DNA from: Naumovozyma dairenensis CBS 421
Lineage: Eukaryota > Ascomycota > Saccharomycetes > Saccharomycetales > Saccharomycetaceae
Reading direction: 5' to 3'
Assembly: GCF_000227115.2 (NCBI RefSeq)
Contig: NC_016488.1
Coordinates: 62,001 to 126,000, forward strand
Length of the DNA stretch: 64,000 bases
Under the pieces are notes generated by a model. The model was not told the origin of the DNA and made no database searches. It saw only the letters and a list, made by a program, of their open reading frames with translations. Positions 52,471 through 63,251 of the stretch are shown here, piece after piece; the stretch's first letter is position 1; the number at the start of each line of letters is the position of its first letter. The translations under genes and the position numbers were made by a program.

Positions 52471-54024
52471 ATGGAAAATGATTCAGAATTAAATTCGTCG
52501 ATACATAATATGATGGGTATAAAATCCCGCCGACTTTATGAATATCTTAATGACATACTAATCACAAAGAAAGTTAAATTAAGTAATAGTAGTAATGAAC
52601 CGATACCATTTGATTTACTAATCAATGATTTCATACCACATATGATAGATGTAACACCGAATGAATCATTCATAAATAGTAATGAAGAAAATATTGAATC
52701 GATTCGTAGATTGAAAGAAATGGGTGAAAATTTAATTGATAAATTTTTCAATAATGAAAAATTACCATTCACGATAATGAGAATTTTTGAACTTTGTTTT
52801 GATCCGTTCAAATATTTTAAAGTTAATGAACTTGTAAAATATGTTAATGCTTTAGAGAAATGCTGTTACGTGGATTCATGTTTAACTCTTGCATCATCTT
52901 CTTCTTCTTCGACGAATACTGAGGAAAGAAGAGATGAAGAAGAAAGTAATGGCAATACGATTGGAGAAGATGGAGATGCATCTTTGGTCAAAATTCCATG
53001 GATTACTGAAAAGGATATGGGCCAATTACTACCCATTGTGAAGGAAATTGATGTTATTATGAATGTTGAATTTGATGACGACGACGAGGATGATGATGAA
53101 GAGGACGATGAAGAACATCATGATGTTAACGGTCAAGGAACCATCAGAGAAAGAAAAAGTAATAAGCATGGTGGTACAAGTACTGATGATATAAGTATAA
53201 CGTTACAAAATGATAAGGATTTCATTATTGAAGAATATTATGAAGATGATGATGATGATGATGATGATATGAATGTTGAGGATACGAATAAAAACCTTAC
53301 CAATACTCCTGATGATGAGGAGGAACAAGATGATGACTATGTGGATGATAATATGGGAGACACATCAGGAGACGATGATGATGATGATGCTGATGAAAAC
53401 GATGAAAACGATGAAATTGGTGAGGATGACGAAGAGGATGAAGATATACAGATGCAAGATGTCAATGAAAACCTTGAAAGTAAAACGCCGAGAAAAAGGA
53501 AACCTACCGAAATAGATAATTATGAATATAATGAAAACCTATCATCATCTCCTACAACGCCGTCACAAGAGTTATTAACACCTAAAAAGATGAAACAAGA
53601 CGTTACGCCGACAACGATTTATAATGATAACCATTCCAGTATGGAATCAATGAATCGAGATGAATTAGTTATTAAATCACCACCAGGGTTATTCCGATTA
53701 GATCAATTACAGCACAGTAATGGTGAGGAAGAGTTAAATAATTCTACTATAAAGGTTGGTGTAGTGACTATTGGACCGGAAACTAATGATAAGGATTCAA
53801 ATACAGGTATATTGGTATCACCGTCAGATCTCAATATTATTGGTAATAATACTAATAATAATATTCAAGAATTTAATACAGATCCAACGGGTGAAAGGAA
53901 TGATGCGAATAGCAAAATACGACCAACAACGATAGATGATGACGAGGAAGAGGAAGAGGACGAGGACGAATTCAATAATTTTAAAGACAATGATAGCAGT
54001 CCTTTAGGCAATAAGACGCGTTAA
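52471..54024 (+). CDS. PSY4: PP4 phosphatase regulatory subunit Psy4 (PPP4R2)
   Basis: Psy4 is the R2 regulatory subunit of the Pph3-Psy2 protein phosphatase complex that reverses gamma-H2A phosphorylation after DNA damage. From the ATG at 52471 the protein is 517 aa (441 in S. cerevisiae); the frame opens 15 codons earlier only via GTG. The PPP4R2 domain occupies residues about 10-195 (IPFDLLINDFIPHMIDVTP; RIFELCFDPFKYFKVNELVKYVNALEKCC; IPWITEKDMGQLLPIVKEID). Long Asp/Glu tracts follow, with a likely basic nuclear signal (TPRKRKPT). COR1 converges on it, as in S. cerevisiae. Confidence 0.92.
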   Translation: MENDSELNSSIHNMMGIKSRRLYEYLNDILITKKVKLSNSSNEPIPFDLLINDFIPHMIDVTPNESFINSNEENIESIRRLKEMGENLIDKFFNNEKLPFTIMRIFELCFDPFKYFKVNELVKYVNALEKCCYVDSCLTLASSSSSSTNTEERRDEEESNGNTIGEDGDASLVKIPWITEKDMGQLLPIVKEIDVIMNVEFDDDDEDDDEEDDEEHHDVNGQGTIRERKSNKHGGTSTDDISITLQNDKDFIIEEYYEDDDDDDDDMNVEDTNKNLTNTPDDEEEQDDDYVDDNMGDTSGDDDDDDADENDENDEIGEDDEEDEDIQMQDVNENLESKTPRKRKPTEIDNYEYNENLSSSPTTPSQELLTPKKMKQDVTPTTIYNDNHSSMESMNRDELVIKSPPGLFRLDQLQHSNGEEELNNSTIKVGVVTIGPETNDKDSNTGILVSPSDLNIIGNNTNNNIQEFNTDPTGERNDANSKIRPTTIDDDEEEEEDEDEFNNFKDNDSSPLGNKTR

Positions 54025-54272
54025 AACAAAGTGCATATATCATATAATTTACTCATAAGAATAATTAAAACACAAAATGAGTCGTATTTTAGAAAAGGCT
54101 ATATATAGAAATAGAATATAATGGAGTATATACTTTTTGTTTTCATTTTGGTTTGATCGTTTCCAAATAGGAATGGTTCATAAGTTTAATTAAATAAGAA
54201 TAAGAAGTGGAAAAAAATAAATATAGGAAAAATACAGGAGGGAAAGAGTGTGACGGGACGTGGGGGTAAGAT

Positions 54273-55691
54273 CTACCATCTCATCATGGACATATCATTT
54301 CTGATTCTCATGTAATCTAATAGACCTTCAATTTGACCTGTACCAGCGATAGCTATATCTTGATCCCAAACCTTTTCACCAGCCCAAGCCTTAATATCCT
54401 TTACAGTAATTGAATCAATCTTAGTAAAGATTTCATCCAGAGTTGGTTTTCTACCCATGGCAAAGATATCTTTAGCTAAGATGTTTGCCTTTTCCATGTT
54501 AGAGGTGTTCAATGGGTTCAACTGTTTAGCTAATTTCAATTTCAAAAGAGATTTCCCACGTTCCAATTCTGTTGAAGTGATTGAAATGGTCAATCTATTC
54601 CATTGTTTCAAAGTGAAATGAATCAAGTCATCTATAGCGTTAACATTAGAAGTAATTGTAGAGAACCCCCATAAACCTGAATCTTTATTTGATAAGGAGA
54701 AGTGATTGAATGAATCACAGAGATGATATTCTTGTAAATTATCTAGTAGTTTAATACCTTGTAACCTTGATCTTGGTTCGAATGCATTATATGAACCGAA
54801 GATTTCAGAAGCTACTTTTGCTGTATAATAATTTGGTGAGTTTAATGGTTCACCTTCCACAGCGATGGAGATCCATGCCTTAGGCAAAGTATCATCTCTT
54901 AATCTTACTTCTGAGCCTAAGAAAGTTGATTTAACTTGTTTTTTGTTGTTTGAAAGTTTGGACCCGCTTAATAGATTTATTTTAGATTCTACTTGTTCTA
55001 CTAATTGTTCATGTGGGATATTACCTGTTCCTACAATCATTGCGTTTGCAGATCTGAAGTTATCCTTTGCGAATGCTTGTAAATCTTGTAATTCTAAATT
55101 CTTAATGGATTCGATAGTACCTCTTGTTGGTAGAGATAAGGGAGTATTTTGGAAAGCTGTAGAGTATAAATGTTCCATGACTCTTTCCGGGTGATCTTTT
55201 GATTCAAAAGTTTGCAATTCATTGATTACATCTTTTTGAATGGTATGGAAAGAGTTTGCCATAGAATCATCTATATGTAAATTAATAAAATTTTCTTGTA
55301 AGAAATCTAAGGAATTTGATACTTTGTTTGGTAATGAATCAATAATATAAGATTGATAATCCTTTGAGATTTTGCTGTTTAGTTGTAGACCTTCAGATAA
55401 AGTTTTTGAATTTTTATTTATATGTTGTTTGAAGATATGAGACCAGAAATTGGATACCCCGTTATTATAAGGGTTTTCTGATGTGGAACCTGAATCAAAC
55501 ACAAGACCCACAGAAGAAGTCTTTGCAGATGGATCATGTTCTGTTGCGACTGTGACACCGTTTGATAAATTTGTAATTTCAGGTTTAACGATGGTTGTTG
55601 AAGTTTGCGTAGCCATGAATCTTCTATTTAAGAGACATTTTTGTATACTTCTTAATGAAATTTTCAGAGAGTTGGTATTAGTCCTCAACAT
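54273..55691 (-). CDS. COR1: Cytochrome bc1 complex core subunit 1
   Basis: Cor1 is a matrix-side core subunit of respiratory complex III and a member of the M16 peptidase family. The protein is 472 aa (457 in S. cerevisiae). The N-terminus is rich in Arg, Leu and Ser without acidic residues, a mitochondrial presequence, before FMATQT. The metal-binding HxxEH motif of active M16 enzymes is absent (WSHIFKQH at that position), as expected for a core subunit. The C-terminal ends RIRNDMSMMRW. A CCAAT box (55883-55888) upstream suits Hap2/3/4/5 control. Confidence 0.96.
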   Translation of the reverse strand: MLRTNTNSLKISLRSIQKCLLNRRFMATQTSTTIVKPEITNLSNGVTVATEHDPSAKTSSVGLVFDSGSTSENPYNNGVSNFWSHIFKQHINKNSKTLSEGLQLNSKISKDYQSYIIDSLPNKVSNSLDFLQENFINLHIDDSMANSFHTIQKDVINELQTFESKDHPERVMEHLYSTAFQNTPLSLPTRGTIESIKNLELQDLQAFAKDNFRSANAMIVGTGNIPHEQLVEQVESKINLLSGSKLSNNKKQVKSTFLGSEVRLRDDTLPKAWISIAVEGEPLNSPNYYTAKVASEIFGSYNAFEPRSRLQGIKLLDNLQEYHLCDSFNHFSLSNKDSGLWGFSTITSNVNAIDDLIHFTLKQWNRLTISITSTELERGKSLLKLKLAKQLNPLNTSNMEKANILAKDIFAMGRKPTLDEIFTKIDSITVKDIKAWAGEKVWDQDIAIAGTGQIEGLLDYMRIRNDMSMMRW

Positions 55692-55882
55692 TGTTTTGTA
55701 GAAAAGTGTGTATGCTTGTTGGTGGGTGATTCAATTGTGTACTCAAGAATGAAGACAATTTCAGCCTACTATAACTGGATATTTAAACACTTATAACTTC
55801 GTCAATTAGATAGATACGTCGATGAGTTGGCGTGCCGATAGTATCTATATTTGAATTGTTCTTAGATTGAAGGGAAAGAGAG

Positions 55883-55888
55883 ACCAAT
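55883..55888 (+). promoter_or_regulatory. CCAAT box (Hap complex type) upstream of COR1
   Basis: ACCAAT about 195 bp upstream of the COR1 start. It matches the first six bases of the ACCAATNA consensus for Hap2/3/4/5, which drives respiratory genes. Confidence 0.35.
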
Positions 55889-56268
55889 TGGATGATAGTT
55901 GGTATAATAAAGATGGAAGTCACTTCTAAGTTGTTGGGTCTTTCCTTGTTAATAATTGATTGACTGTCCTGTCTGGAAAGGAACCTGGGAGGAAAAGCTA
56001 GGAAGAGCGCTAGAAAATGCAGCCTAACTTCTAGACAGAGGGACACGATTGTCTTTGTCTCTAGAAGGAGAGATCTCCATTCTTTCCAGCCTATTCCAAT
56101 CAACCACTACAAACAACTACTACTACAACAAGAGGCAAGGTAAGGTAAAGGCTTCCCGCCCCTTCCTTTTTTTTTCGGTGAAAATAACAAATAATAAGGC
56201 AGTTAGTTAAACCCTCGAAATCAATTGGTGGAAAATCACGAGTACTCCGAGAAAAAGGGAACCCCGCC

Positions 56269-56286
56269 GGTAACCCCGGGGTTACC
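56269..56286. repeat. 18-bp perfect palindrome in a CCCCGGGG cluster
   Basis: GGTAACCCC joined to GGGGTTACC, followed by a further CCCCGGGG, so two CCCCGGGG units are separated by TTA. It is very GC-rich for this genome and lies about 580 bp upstream of COR1 and 1.1 kb upstream of ECM13. Confidence 0.75.
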
Positions 56287-57426
56287 CCGGGGAACTCGAG
56301 ACTAGGGCTCTAGGTATTATTAAATAAACTGGATATATGTTCCGGAATCTCGCAAAAGTAGATTCTATGTCATTATTACACCATAATAAATAAGTAATTT
56401 TGAATGTTTACTCCCTATGTACGTATATAGCTTGTAGTGGTTTCAGAAAAGGGCAAATGCATTGATTGATTGACGGATTATTCGATATCACCGTCGAAGT
56501 TAAAAAGTGCTGAAGTGAGTGAAAGCAAGCCGTTCCATGGCCGTTCCATGGAAATAATCGCATGGAAATATAACGCCTTCGGACTAATGGACCTTTTTTA
56601 AGTTCCACCTACAAGCGTGGGAAGGGTAATCCTCACACCGCACTACAGCTGCATTGTGAGTAACGGTTATGTCATGAGTAGGTAATAGAAAGCCCCCCCC
56701 CCCCCTTTCCTCGACCCACAGTGGTCGGAGTGTTCAGACGTGCGATGGGCAACGGACAAATCAATTTGGGAGTGGTATTTTTGCAGTGGCACAGGGTAAG
56801 CCCCTCTCACTCTCTCTTCCTTAGTAATGGATGTGAAGGATCTTAATATAGATTGGCATTACGTACCATACATACCTACGTATATTTGTGCATAAGAAAA
56901 CGTAACGTATTCCCATTCCGTTAACTTTTTCGTTCCTACTTGCCTTTGTGTGCTTTAGAACTGGGTTATATAAGTTACGGAACGTTAACTATCGCGATGC
57001 CACTTCCCCGGATTACGGAGATAAATAACTCCCTCGAAGTTTATTTTTGCACAAAAACGGTAAGCTGGCCATCCAAAGATTAGATAATCAGTGAATCACA
57101 ACCAGTTAAGAACGCAAGCAAACAAGCAAGCAATTAGATCAGAACGATCGTCTCTGATTTCTATACATATATCGCTTCAAGCCTATTGATCATATAAATA
57201 TACCATCCACTTAGTTCCTAATCTCTCTGTTCCAAAACATTACTTCCTTTCTTCATCTGTCTTGTTCTCTTGTGGTATTTTACTCAACCACATCGCCTAC
57301 TTTGTCTCTCTTAATAAGAGCATTAATGCCACATTGCATAGTTTTCACCTACACTTAATTCCACACAAGCAACAGAAAACAAAGACCGCAAAACAAAACA
57401 AACACACAAAAACATATAACTATAGA

Positions 57427-58536
57427 ATGCAAATGAACACATTCACATTCCCGGAAATTTCTCAACAATTTAGGATAGCTGATAAGGCGAGATCCAAGTT
57501 AGCAAATTGTGTTAACGAATTCTCAATTAATGGTCATGGTGATTTAAGAATCCTTGTTGGTCATGCAAATCTACTGGATAGATTGAATGACAACATTGAA
57601 AATATCAAATTGAATTTAGCTTCCTCACAAACAGCTTCTTATAACTCTTTATCTTCTGTACCAGAGCAGCAACAACAACAACATTCATCGACTAACGTTC
57701 TAGATACCCTCGAGGATAATAAGGATACTTTTAGTTCTCAAACAACTCCGGACTCGGATTCCGATTCGGAACCGGATTCGGATTCTGCTTCCGATTCCGA
57801 TAACAATAATATTATTTCTAGTGATGAAGAAGAAGACCAACAACAACAACTAGAATATGACAGTCATAGAGAAAATAATAAGGATAATAATTTATATTAT
57901 AGTAGTGAATCAAGTGATTACGAAAGTATATCTGATTCTGATAATGAATATGATATTGATTACGATTTCAAATATGAAAATGATGAAACTACAAATGCTA
58001 ATATAATAGGCAGTTTGAAAAATAAATCTCAATCAGATTTTAAGATTGGATCAATTGCAATTCACGAAGAAAATAACACGGCAGTTGATGAGGAACAATA
58101 CGATTCTGATCAAGATGACAATAACAATTACAAGCACTCGTACGGTCTATCGTCAAGTAATATATTGACAAAATCAATGTCTCACAATAATAATTATAGT
58201 ATTGTGTCAACCCCAAAGAAACTAAATATTAACATCAAACCAACTCAAAATAATATTAAGAATAAAAATAACAAAACCAAAAATATCATCTCCGTATCAT
58301 CGACATGTAAACACATTGAAAGAATCAAAACAATAACATGTGCTGATTTATTAAGAAAGCAACAACATCCAAAGAAAAATAATAACAGTGGCAATAACAG
58401 AAATATAATATGGCCATCATTATCAAAATCAAATCCAAATTTGTCTTCTCTAATGACACGCAGTAATGAAAAAAAATATAAGTTAGATGAAACAAACTCA
58501 ACGACATCACCCACAAATTGGATACCTGTTCAATAA
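57427..58536 (+). CDS. ECM13: Ecm13/YJR115W family protein
   Basis: Function is poorly known; S. cerevisiae ECM13 and its ohnologue YJR115W are linked to cell wall and stress phenotypes. From the ATG at 57427 the protein is 369 aa, longer than either S. cerevisiae relative; the frame opens 55 codons upstream only from a TTG. The family-defining N-terminus is clear (FPEISQQFRIADKARSKLAN; GHGDLRILVGHANLLDRLNDN). The middle is an Asp/Ser/Glu/Asn-rich low-complexity region. The C-terminus keeps short conserved stretches (TCKHIERIKTITCADLLRK; SLSKSNPNLSSL; TNWIPVQ). I cannot tell which ohnologue it descends from. Confidence 0.85.
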   Translation: MQMNTFTFPEISQQFRIADKARSKLANCVNEFSINGHGDLRILVGHANLLDRLNDNIENIKLNLASSQTASYNSLSSVPEQQQQQHSSTNVLDTLEDNKDTFSSQTTPDSDSDSEPDSDSASDSDNNNIISSDEEEDQQQQLEYDSHRENNKDNNLYYSSESSDYESISDSDNEYDIDYDFKYENDETTNANIIGSLKNKSQSDFKIGSIAIHEENNTAVDEEQYDSDQDDNNNYKHSYGLSSSNILTKSMSHNNNYSIVSTPKKLNINIKPTQNNIKNKNNKTKNIISVSSTCKHIERIKTITCADLLRKQQHPKKNNNSGNNRNIIWPSLSKSNPNLSSLMTRSNEKKYKLDETNSTTSPTNWIPVQ

Positions 58537-58917
58537 AATAAACCGGAAAAAAATCAATCAAACTTCCTCACATTGTAATACTAAAACTTGTAACAACAAA
58601 ATCCAATGGACTTCATCATTTTAGTATTTATACTAATACTATTTTTAATATGATAACAATAATGATAACACTAATGATAATAATATTCTAACGCTAACCC
58701 CCCTTTTTATATTCCTTAACGACAACATTCCAATTAATTCATATTCATATCCAAATTTTTATTGACATTGGGAGAAGAACCATATATATTCAATTGAAGC
58801 AATTAGACAAAAAGAAAAAAGAAAACGCTGGTAGTTTTGGCAATTTTCTGTCTATTTGACTCTATATATTCTTATTTATAATTTACTAGATATGTAAATC
58901 AATAAGTTAATACATGT

Positions 58918-58919
58918 CT

Positions 58920-58950
<31 letters not shown>

Positions 58951-58952
58951 TT
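58918..58952. repeat. TTTA tetranucleotide microsatellite
   Basis: About eight consecutive TTTA units downstream of ECM13. Confidence 0.85.
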
Positions 58953-59126
58953 CGCTCATCCGCGATCATTTTTCGGTTTCACTACAACAATAACCTTCAA
59001 GACCTGAAAGCGAAAATAGACTGGTACTATATACTAAAACTGATTAACTGTGTTTTATAACTCTTTATCACACCTGCTTGGAGCATGTATACGTACTTAG
59101 ACGGCAGGAAATATAAACCTTCTAAG

Positions 59127-59134
59127 TCACGTGA
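59127..59134. promoter_or_regulatory. TCACGTGA box in a convergent spacer
   Basis: Cbf1-type octamer not near any gene start. Confidence 0.3.
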
Positions 59135-59874
59135 TCAATCCTTTGGTCTCCGTCGGAGTGCTTTTTAATATAATGTCACATATTTCATAATGTAACTAAT
59201 ATATATATATAATAAAAAAATAAATATATGCTTTAATTGAAGTAATTATCTATATATATTGGAAGTTCAGGAAGTAAGAAAGGATTTGCTGGCAGGGAGA
59301 GATAGATCTCTTTTCTATTTCTACTATATCTTTCAATTTCAGAATCCTTTTTGAACATACTTCAACAAGAGCATCGAAAATTTAGGTAAGTTAAAAAAAA
59401 AAGGGGTATTATTCGACTTTGGCCCTATCATTAACTTTATTATTTGCAAGTTTTATCTATAACCATATTTTAAGTTGAATTTTTCTTTTTATCGAAGACA
59501 TACTGTATCGAATTGGTCTACTAATTTTATACTCATATAATAAGCTTTAGCTTTAATGTTATTACAGTTTTGAAAAACGAAGTATCATCAGACCTTGACA
59601 AACAAGTATATTTTTGAGCATAAACCTAGGTATCTGATAATGTGAAAGCCCTAGTTGTAGATAGTTCCTTCTTTGGAACATACCTTAATGAACGGATCAT
59701 TAAAAAAAACTTTATTTCAAACTGTCTACTATCGGCATCATAAGAACATGCGAAGCAAAATAGAATAATTGAACAAGATAATGGCGTGTCACCCAATAAA
59801 AAAATAGAGAATATATATAATTTTTATCGTTGTTATTTAGATGGAAAGTATCTATATTATGAGTTACATTTTTA

Positions 59875-61749
59875 TTATACTGAGTCTTTTTCGGTATAAT
59901 CAATTATCGTTTCATCACTATACCTTTCAAAAGCGTCTCTTTGAATTGCGAAATCTTCCACTTCTATCCATTCTTCATGTTCGATCCATTTTAAATCTTT
60001 AATCAGATGGCTGTCTTCAGGAACACCGGTAATAGGCCAAAAATAAACAAGAATGACATAAGTAATAGCAGATATCAAATATCCAGTGAAATAATTCAAA
60101 TAATAAACTTTCATAGCATTTTCAGGTACAACAACATTGACAGAACCTAAAAATCCAGCAAAATTTGGTGCAATACCGAAAATATAAGCTAATACAGCTC
60201 TCCAATTGGTCCCCCATTTATTATACATATAATACGAACCTTCTTTATTAGTATAACAATGGAAAATGTTGACATAACCTTTTCTAACTACAAAATAATC
60301 AGCGAAAATGACACCAGCGATTGCGGAAAGGAAGACTGCATAAGCACTTAAGGCAGTGGTAAAGATTGATGAAGAAGCCATTAAATTCCATGGACAAATT
60401 GCCAAAGAGATACATGCACATATGTAAGCACCACGTCTAATATTAATAAATTTAGGTAATAATGCTGTCATATCAGTACCTGCTGGAATAGCATTCCCAG
60501 ACAAATTTGCACCTAATTGATCAAACGCGAACACAAATGAGATCAAGAAAACACCAGCCCTATTACCTGCAGTTTTATGATCCAAATAACGACCAAGAAT
60601 ATCAAGTGGAGACCAATAATTAATACCGTATAAAGTATAGGCAGCAGTTGCTGAAAGGATACCGATTAATGAGATGACAGCATATAGGAAAGGTAGTGCA
60701 ATTAATTGGGAATAGATAGATGATTTAGACGTTTTAGAGAATCTTGCAAAATCAGGAGCATTCAAAATTAAAGTAGAAAAATTGTCTAATGCACTCATAA
60801 TTGATCTTATTACTGACCAAGCTAATGTCACTTTGTTAATTGGACCATTTTCATTCAATGATCTTAAAGCTAAATGACCATTTGCTTTACATAAAGTCCA
60901 TATTAAAAATCCAAAGGCAGCAAATGGGGTAATAGCAGATTTCACAGTGAAAACGTATTTTAATTTATGTGGAGGGAACCAAAGGAATGGTAATGATACG
61001 ATCCAAAATATCATAAAACATAAGAATTCAAAATTTGTTAGATTATTACTTCCAATGGTATCATGAATTCTAGTATTTAAATCGTTACCAAAGATTGATT
61101 TCAACATTAATTGAACACAAACACCACCAAGATAAGATAACGTCCCCATCCAAACACAAGCCATAACCACTCTATTAATGACAATCCAAATGGAGAAATA
61201 AGTTCCGAATGCAATTCTTGAAGCAATTGGGAATGAAATGTGATAATTACTACCAACACGAGAAGCCAGTACTAAAAACCCAGCAACGAAAGAATAACCG
61301 ACCCAAATACATATCCAAGTTTGCCACCAATTTAAACCTAATTGCAACCCAGTAGCGGATATTTGCCATGTATTGACGTTGAAAGCACCAGCTACCCAAA
61401 AGAAGACATAATGATTCCATGACCAGACTCTTTCTTTCCGTTTCACTGGAGCTAAATCATCATTATATAGATATGCTTGTAATATTGATTTACTGCTATT
61501 TTCATCACTATTTTCTGAAGTTTCTGATTGTTTCACTTCAATGAAATTAATGAATTTATTCCAAAATCGTTTTGGTTTTGATATTTTCGTGTCGTTGGTA
61601 TGGTTATTTGTAGAGACAATTGTTGAAAGAGAAGCAGTCAAGTCATCTGAAGTCGTTGATATATCGACTGTTTTGGACGTCATTTTCATTTTATCCTCAT
61701 TATCATATTCAGTTGGTTTATATGTTGTGCCTGGTTGTGGTTTTGACAT
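59875..61749 (-). CDS. FUI1: Uridine permease Fui1 (NCS1 family)
   Basis: Fui1 is the high-affinity plasma membrane uridine/H+ symporter. From the ATG at 61749 the protein is 624 aa (639 in S. cerevisiae); eight further codons upstream begin only with TTG. About twelve membrane segments fill residues about 120-590. The NCS1 signature NVNTWQISATGLQLGLNWWQ is identical to S. cerevisiae Fui1, as are FGFLIWTLCKA, SALDNFSTLILNAPDF and NIFHCYTN. FUI1 is preferred over FUR4/DAL4 because of the close match along the length and the order FUI1-PRE7. The Lys-containing acidic N-terminus is typical for Rsp5-dependent turnover. Confidence 0.95.
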   Translation of the reverse strand: MSKPQPGTTYKPTEYDNEDKMKMTSKTVDISTTSDDLTASLSTIVSTNNHTNDTKISKPKRFWNKFINFIEVKQSETSENSDENSSKSILQAYLYNDDLAPVKRKERVWSWNHYVFFWVAGAFNVNTWQISATGLQLGLNWWQTWICIWVGYSFVAGFLVLASRVGSNYHISFPIASRIAFGTYFSIWIVINRVVMACVWMGTLSYLGGVCVQLMLKSIFGNDLNTRIHDTIGSNNLTNFEFLCFMIFWIVSLPFLWFPPHKLKYVFTVKSAITPFAAFGFLIWTLCKANGHLALRSLNENGPINKVTLAWSVIRSIMSALDNFSTLILNAPDFARFSKTSKSSIYSQLIALPFLYAVISLIGILSATAAYTLYGINYWSPLDILGRYLDHKTAGNRAGVFLISFVFAFDQLGANLSGNAIPAGTDMTALLPKFINIRRGAYICACISLAICPWNLMASSSIFTTALSAYAVFLSAIAGVIFADYFVVRKGYVNIFHCYTNKEGSYYMYNKWGTNWRAVLAYIFGIAPNFAGFLGSVNVVVPENAMKVYYLNYFTGYLISAITYVILVYFWPITGVPEDSHLIKDLKWIEHEEWIEVEDFAIQRDAFERYSDETIIDYTEKDSV

Positions 61750-63251
61750 GGTTTTAGGTATATAGTCCTTCAAGATATCCTTAGTAGTTGATATATTATA
61801 TCATTACAAAATGCAAGAGTAGCGAATGAATGAATGAATGAATAAATGAATAAAAATCAAGCATATAATGATAAGATAGTATATATAAATGACAATAGTC
61901 TTGCAAAGGAAAGAAAAGAATGAAGGAAAGTCGAGTAACAATGAAGAAAAAAGCTCATCCAGGAAAAGTTTTTCAATTCCATTATATAATCGAGGAGTCT
62001 TTTATGCAAAGTTTATCTTCTGGAAGCTTAAAGTTGAAAAAAATTCAAGAAAAGGCTGTATTTAAGGACATTTCTTGGGAATAAAGAAAATCGCCGATGG
62101 AGAAAACCTTCAAATCGAGACAAACCCTTACATTACATTGATTAGGACGACATTTTGTTTGAAATTCGAAGAGACGTTACGACAAATGGTTATTTTTTTT
62201 GCCTCTTTTTGCCAAACAAAAGCAGACAATTTTTATCTGTCAAAAACTTTACAGATGGAAAAAATTGTTGCAAGTTTTGCTTGGCGTGCGGCTTTTGTGT
62301 TCTGTCAATTTGAAGGAAAGTGTCAACGATTTTTTTTGGTGCGGCTTTCGGTTATCCCCGCACATTACGGTCTCGCGTACGTAGTGTTCTCTGTTTTTCT
62401 CAGACGCTTCTTCTGTTTCCATTTTGACGGTGGGTCAAAAAAATGGAATGAAATATTTGTCCCTTTTCTGAAGCCGACGATGCGAAAGCAATAATTTGTC
62501 CACAACGCCAAGCAAGAAGAACATAAACAAACACGTAAACGGGACGCGTTTTTTTTTAAACAAGATAAATATACCTGGATTATATATAAGTTTCTGCAGA
62601 TATTTTTAGGGTATGTTTCAAAGTTCTATCATGTTTGTTTGATTAACCGGAAGTGGCGCAAACACCCCAAGTACATGCCGTTCGCTGCTAAAAGTTAGCA
62701 TTTTTACCTGTACTAAGAGTTATGTAAGTATCTAATATCTTTATTGAACTAAGGAATTCAACTATTTGTGGGATCATTTGACTTCAAATCTAGCTAGTTC
62801 TGTTAGAAGAGAAGTGTACAAACTAAGAAGGTAAATAATGATCTCACTGGTGGGAAAGGGTGGGTACGCAGAAGGGATAGTGACTGGGTGAAAGGGGAAG
62901 ACTTTCTTATACGAAGTTGTTATTTTCAATTGAGCCAAGGATCGGAAAAGTTAGCCGAAGATATCTCAAAAGAGTGTATTAACTTCTCATATGACTAGGC
63001 ATTTTTCGTACATGCTGTGTGTGTCACAAATAATCCCTTAGGAAACATTTTATGACGCATTTGTATCACTTTACACGAGGCGGTTTTTCGAGATTTTGAA
63101 ATTTTGAAGGGTGGCAAAATACGTATGTAGTAGAAATGTTTATACTGCAGATATTAAGGCTTTTACAAGTAAGGACAAAGAGAGTTAATGACTGGATATC
63201 AATTCAAGGTATACCAAGCAACTAACCAGACGATAAACATAAACAATAAAT
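61750..63251. other. Divergent FUI1-PRE7 promoter region
   Basis: 1.5 kb. It has a GAAT repeat (about 61824-61852), T-rich stretches, and the PRE7 PACE box. A plus frame at 62075-62494 begins with TTG and has odd composition; I do not consider it a gene. Confidence 0.55.
63110..63118 (+). promoter_or_regulatory. PACE box (Rpn4 site) upstream of PRE7
   Basis: GGTGGCAAA, an exact match to the proteasome-associated control element, 134 bp upstream of the PRE7 start. Rpn4 uses it to raise proteasome gene expression together. Confidence 0.85.

Larger units (their letters stand above)
55692..57426. other. Divergent COR1-ECM13 intergenic region
   Basis: About 1.7 kb. Contains a CCAAT box near COR1, an 18-bp perfect GC palindrome at 56269-56286, duplicated GGCCGTTCCATGG words (about 56529-56552), a C13 run (about 56693-56706) and an A/C-rich ECM13 leader. 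No gene recognised. Confidence 0.55.
58537..59874. other. Long convergent ECM13-FUI1 spacer
   Basis: 1.3 kb between two converging genes, unusually long. It has a TTTA tetranucleotide run (about 58918-58952), a TCACGTGA box (59127-59134) followed by an AT-rich stretch (about 59165-59260), and no ORF. A centromere was considered because of CDEI-like TCACGTG plus AT-rich DNA, but no CDEIII was found. Confidence 0.5.

Noticed and set aside
59127..59260. Candidate point centromere (CDEI-like TCACGTG plus AT-rich DNA)
   Set aside because: No CDEIII with TTCCGAA or a close variant could be found at the expected distance.
62075..62494. 139-codon plus frame between FUI1 and PRE7
   Set aside because: Starts with TTG, has unusual Phe/Cys-rich composition from T-rich DNA, and resembles nothing known; it lies in a divergent promoter region.
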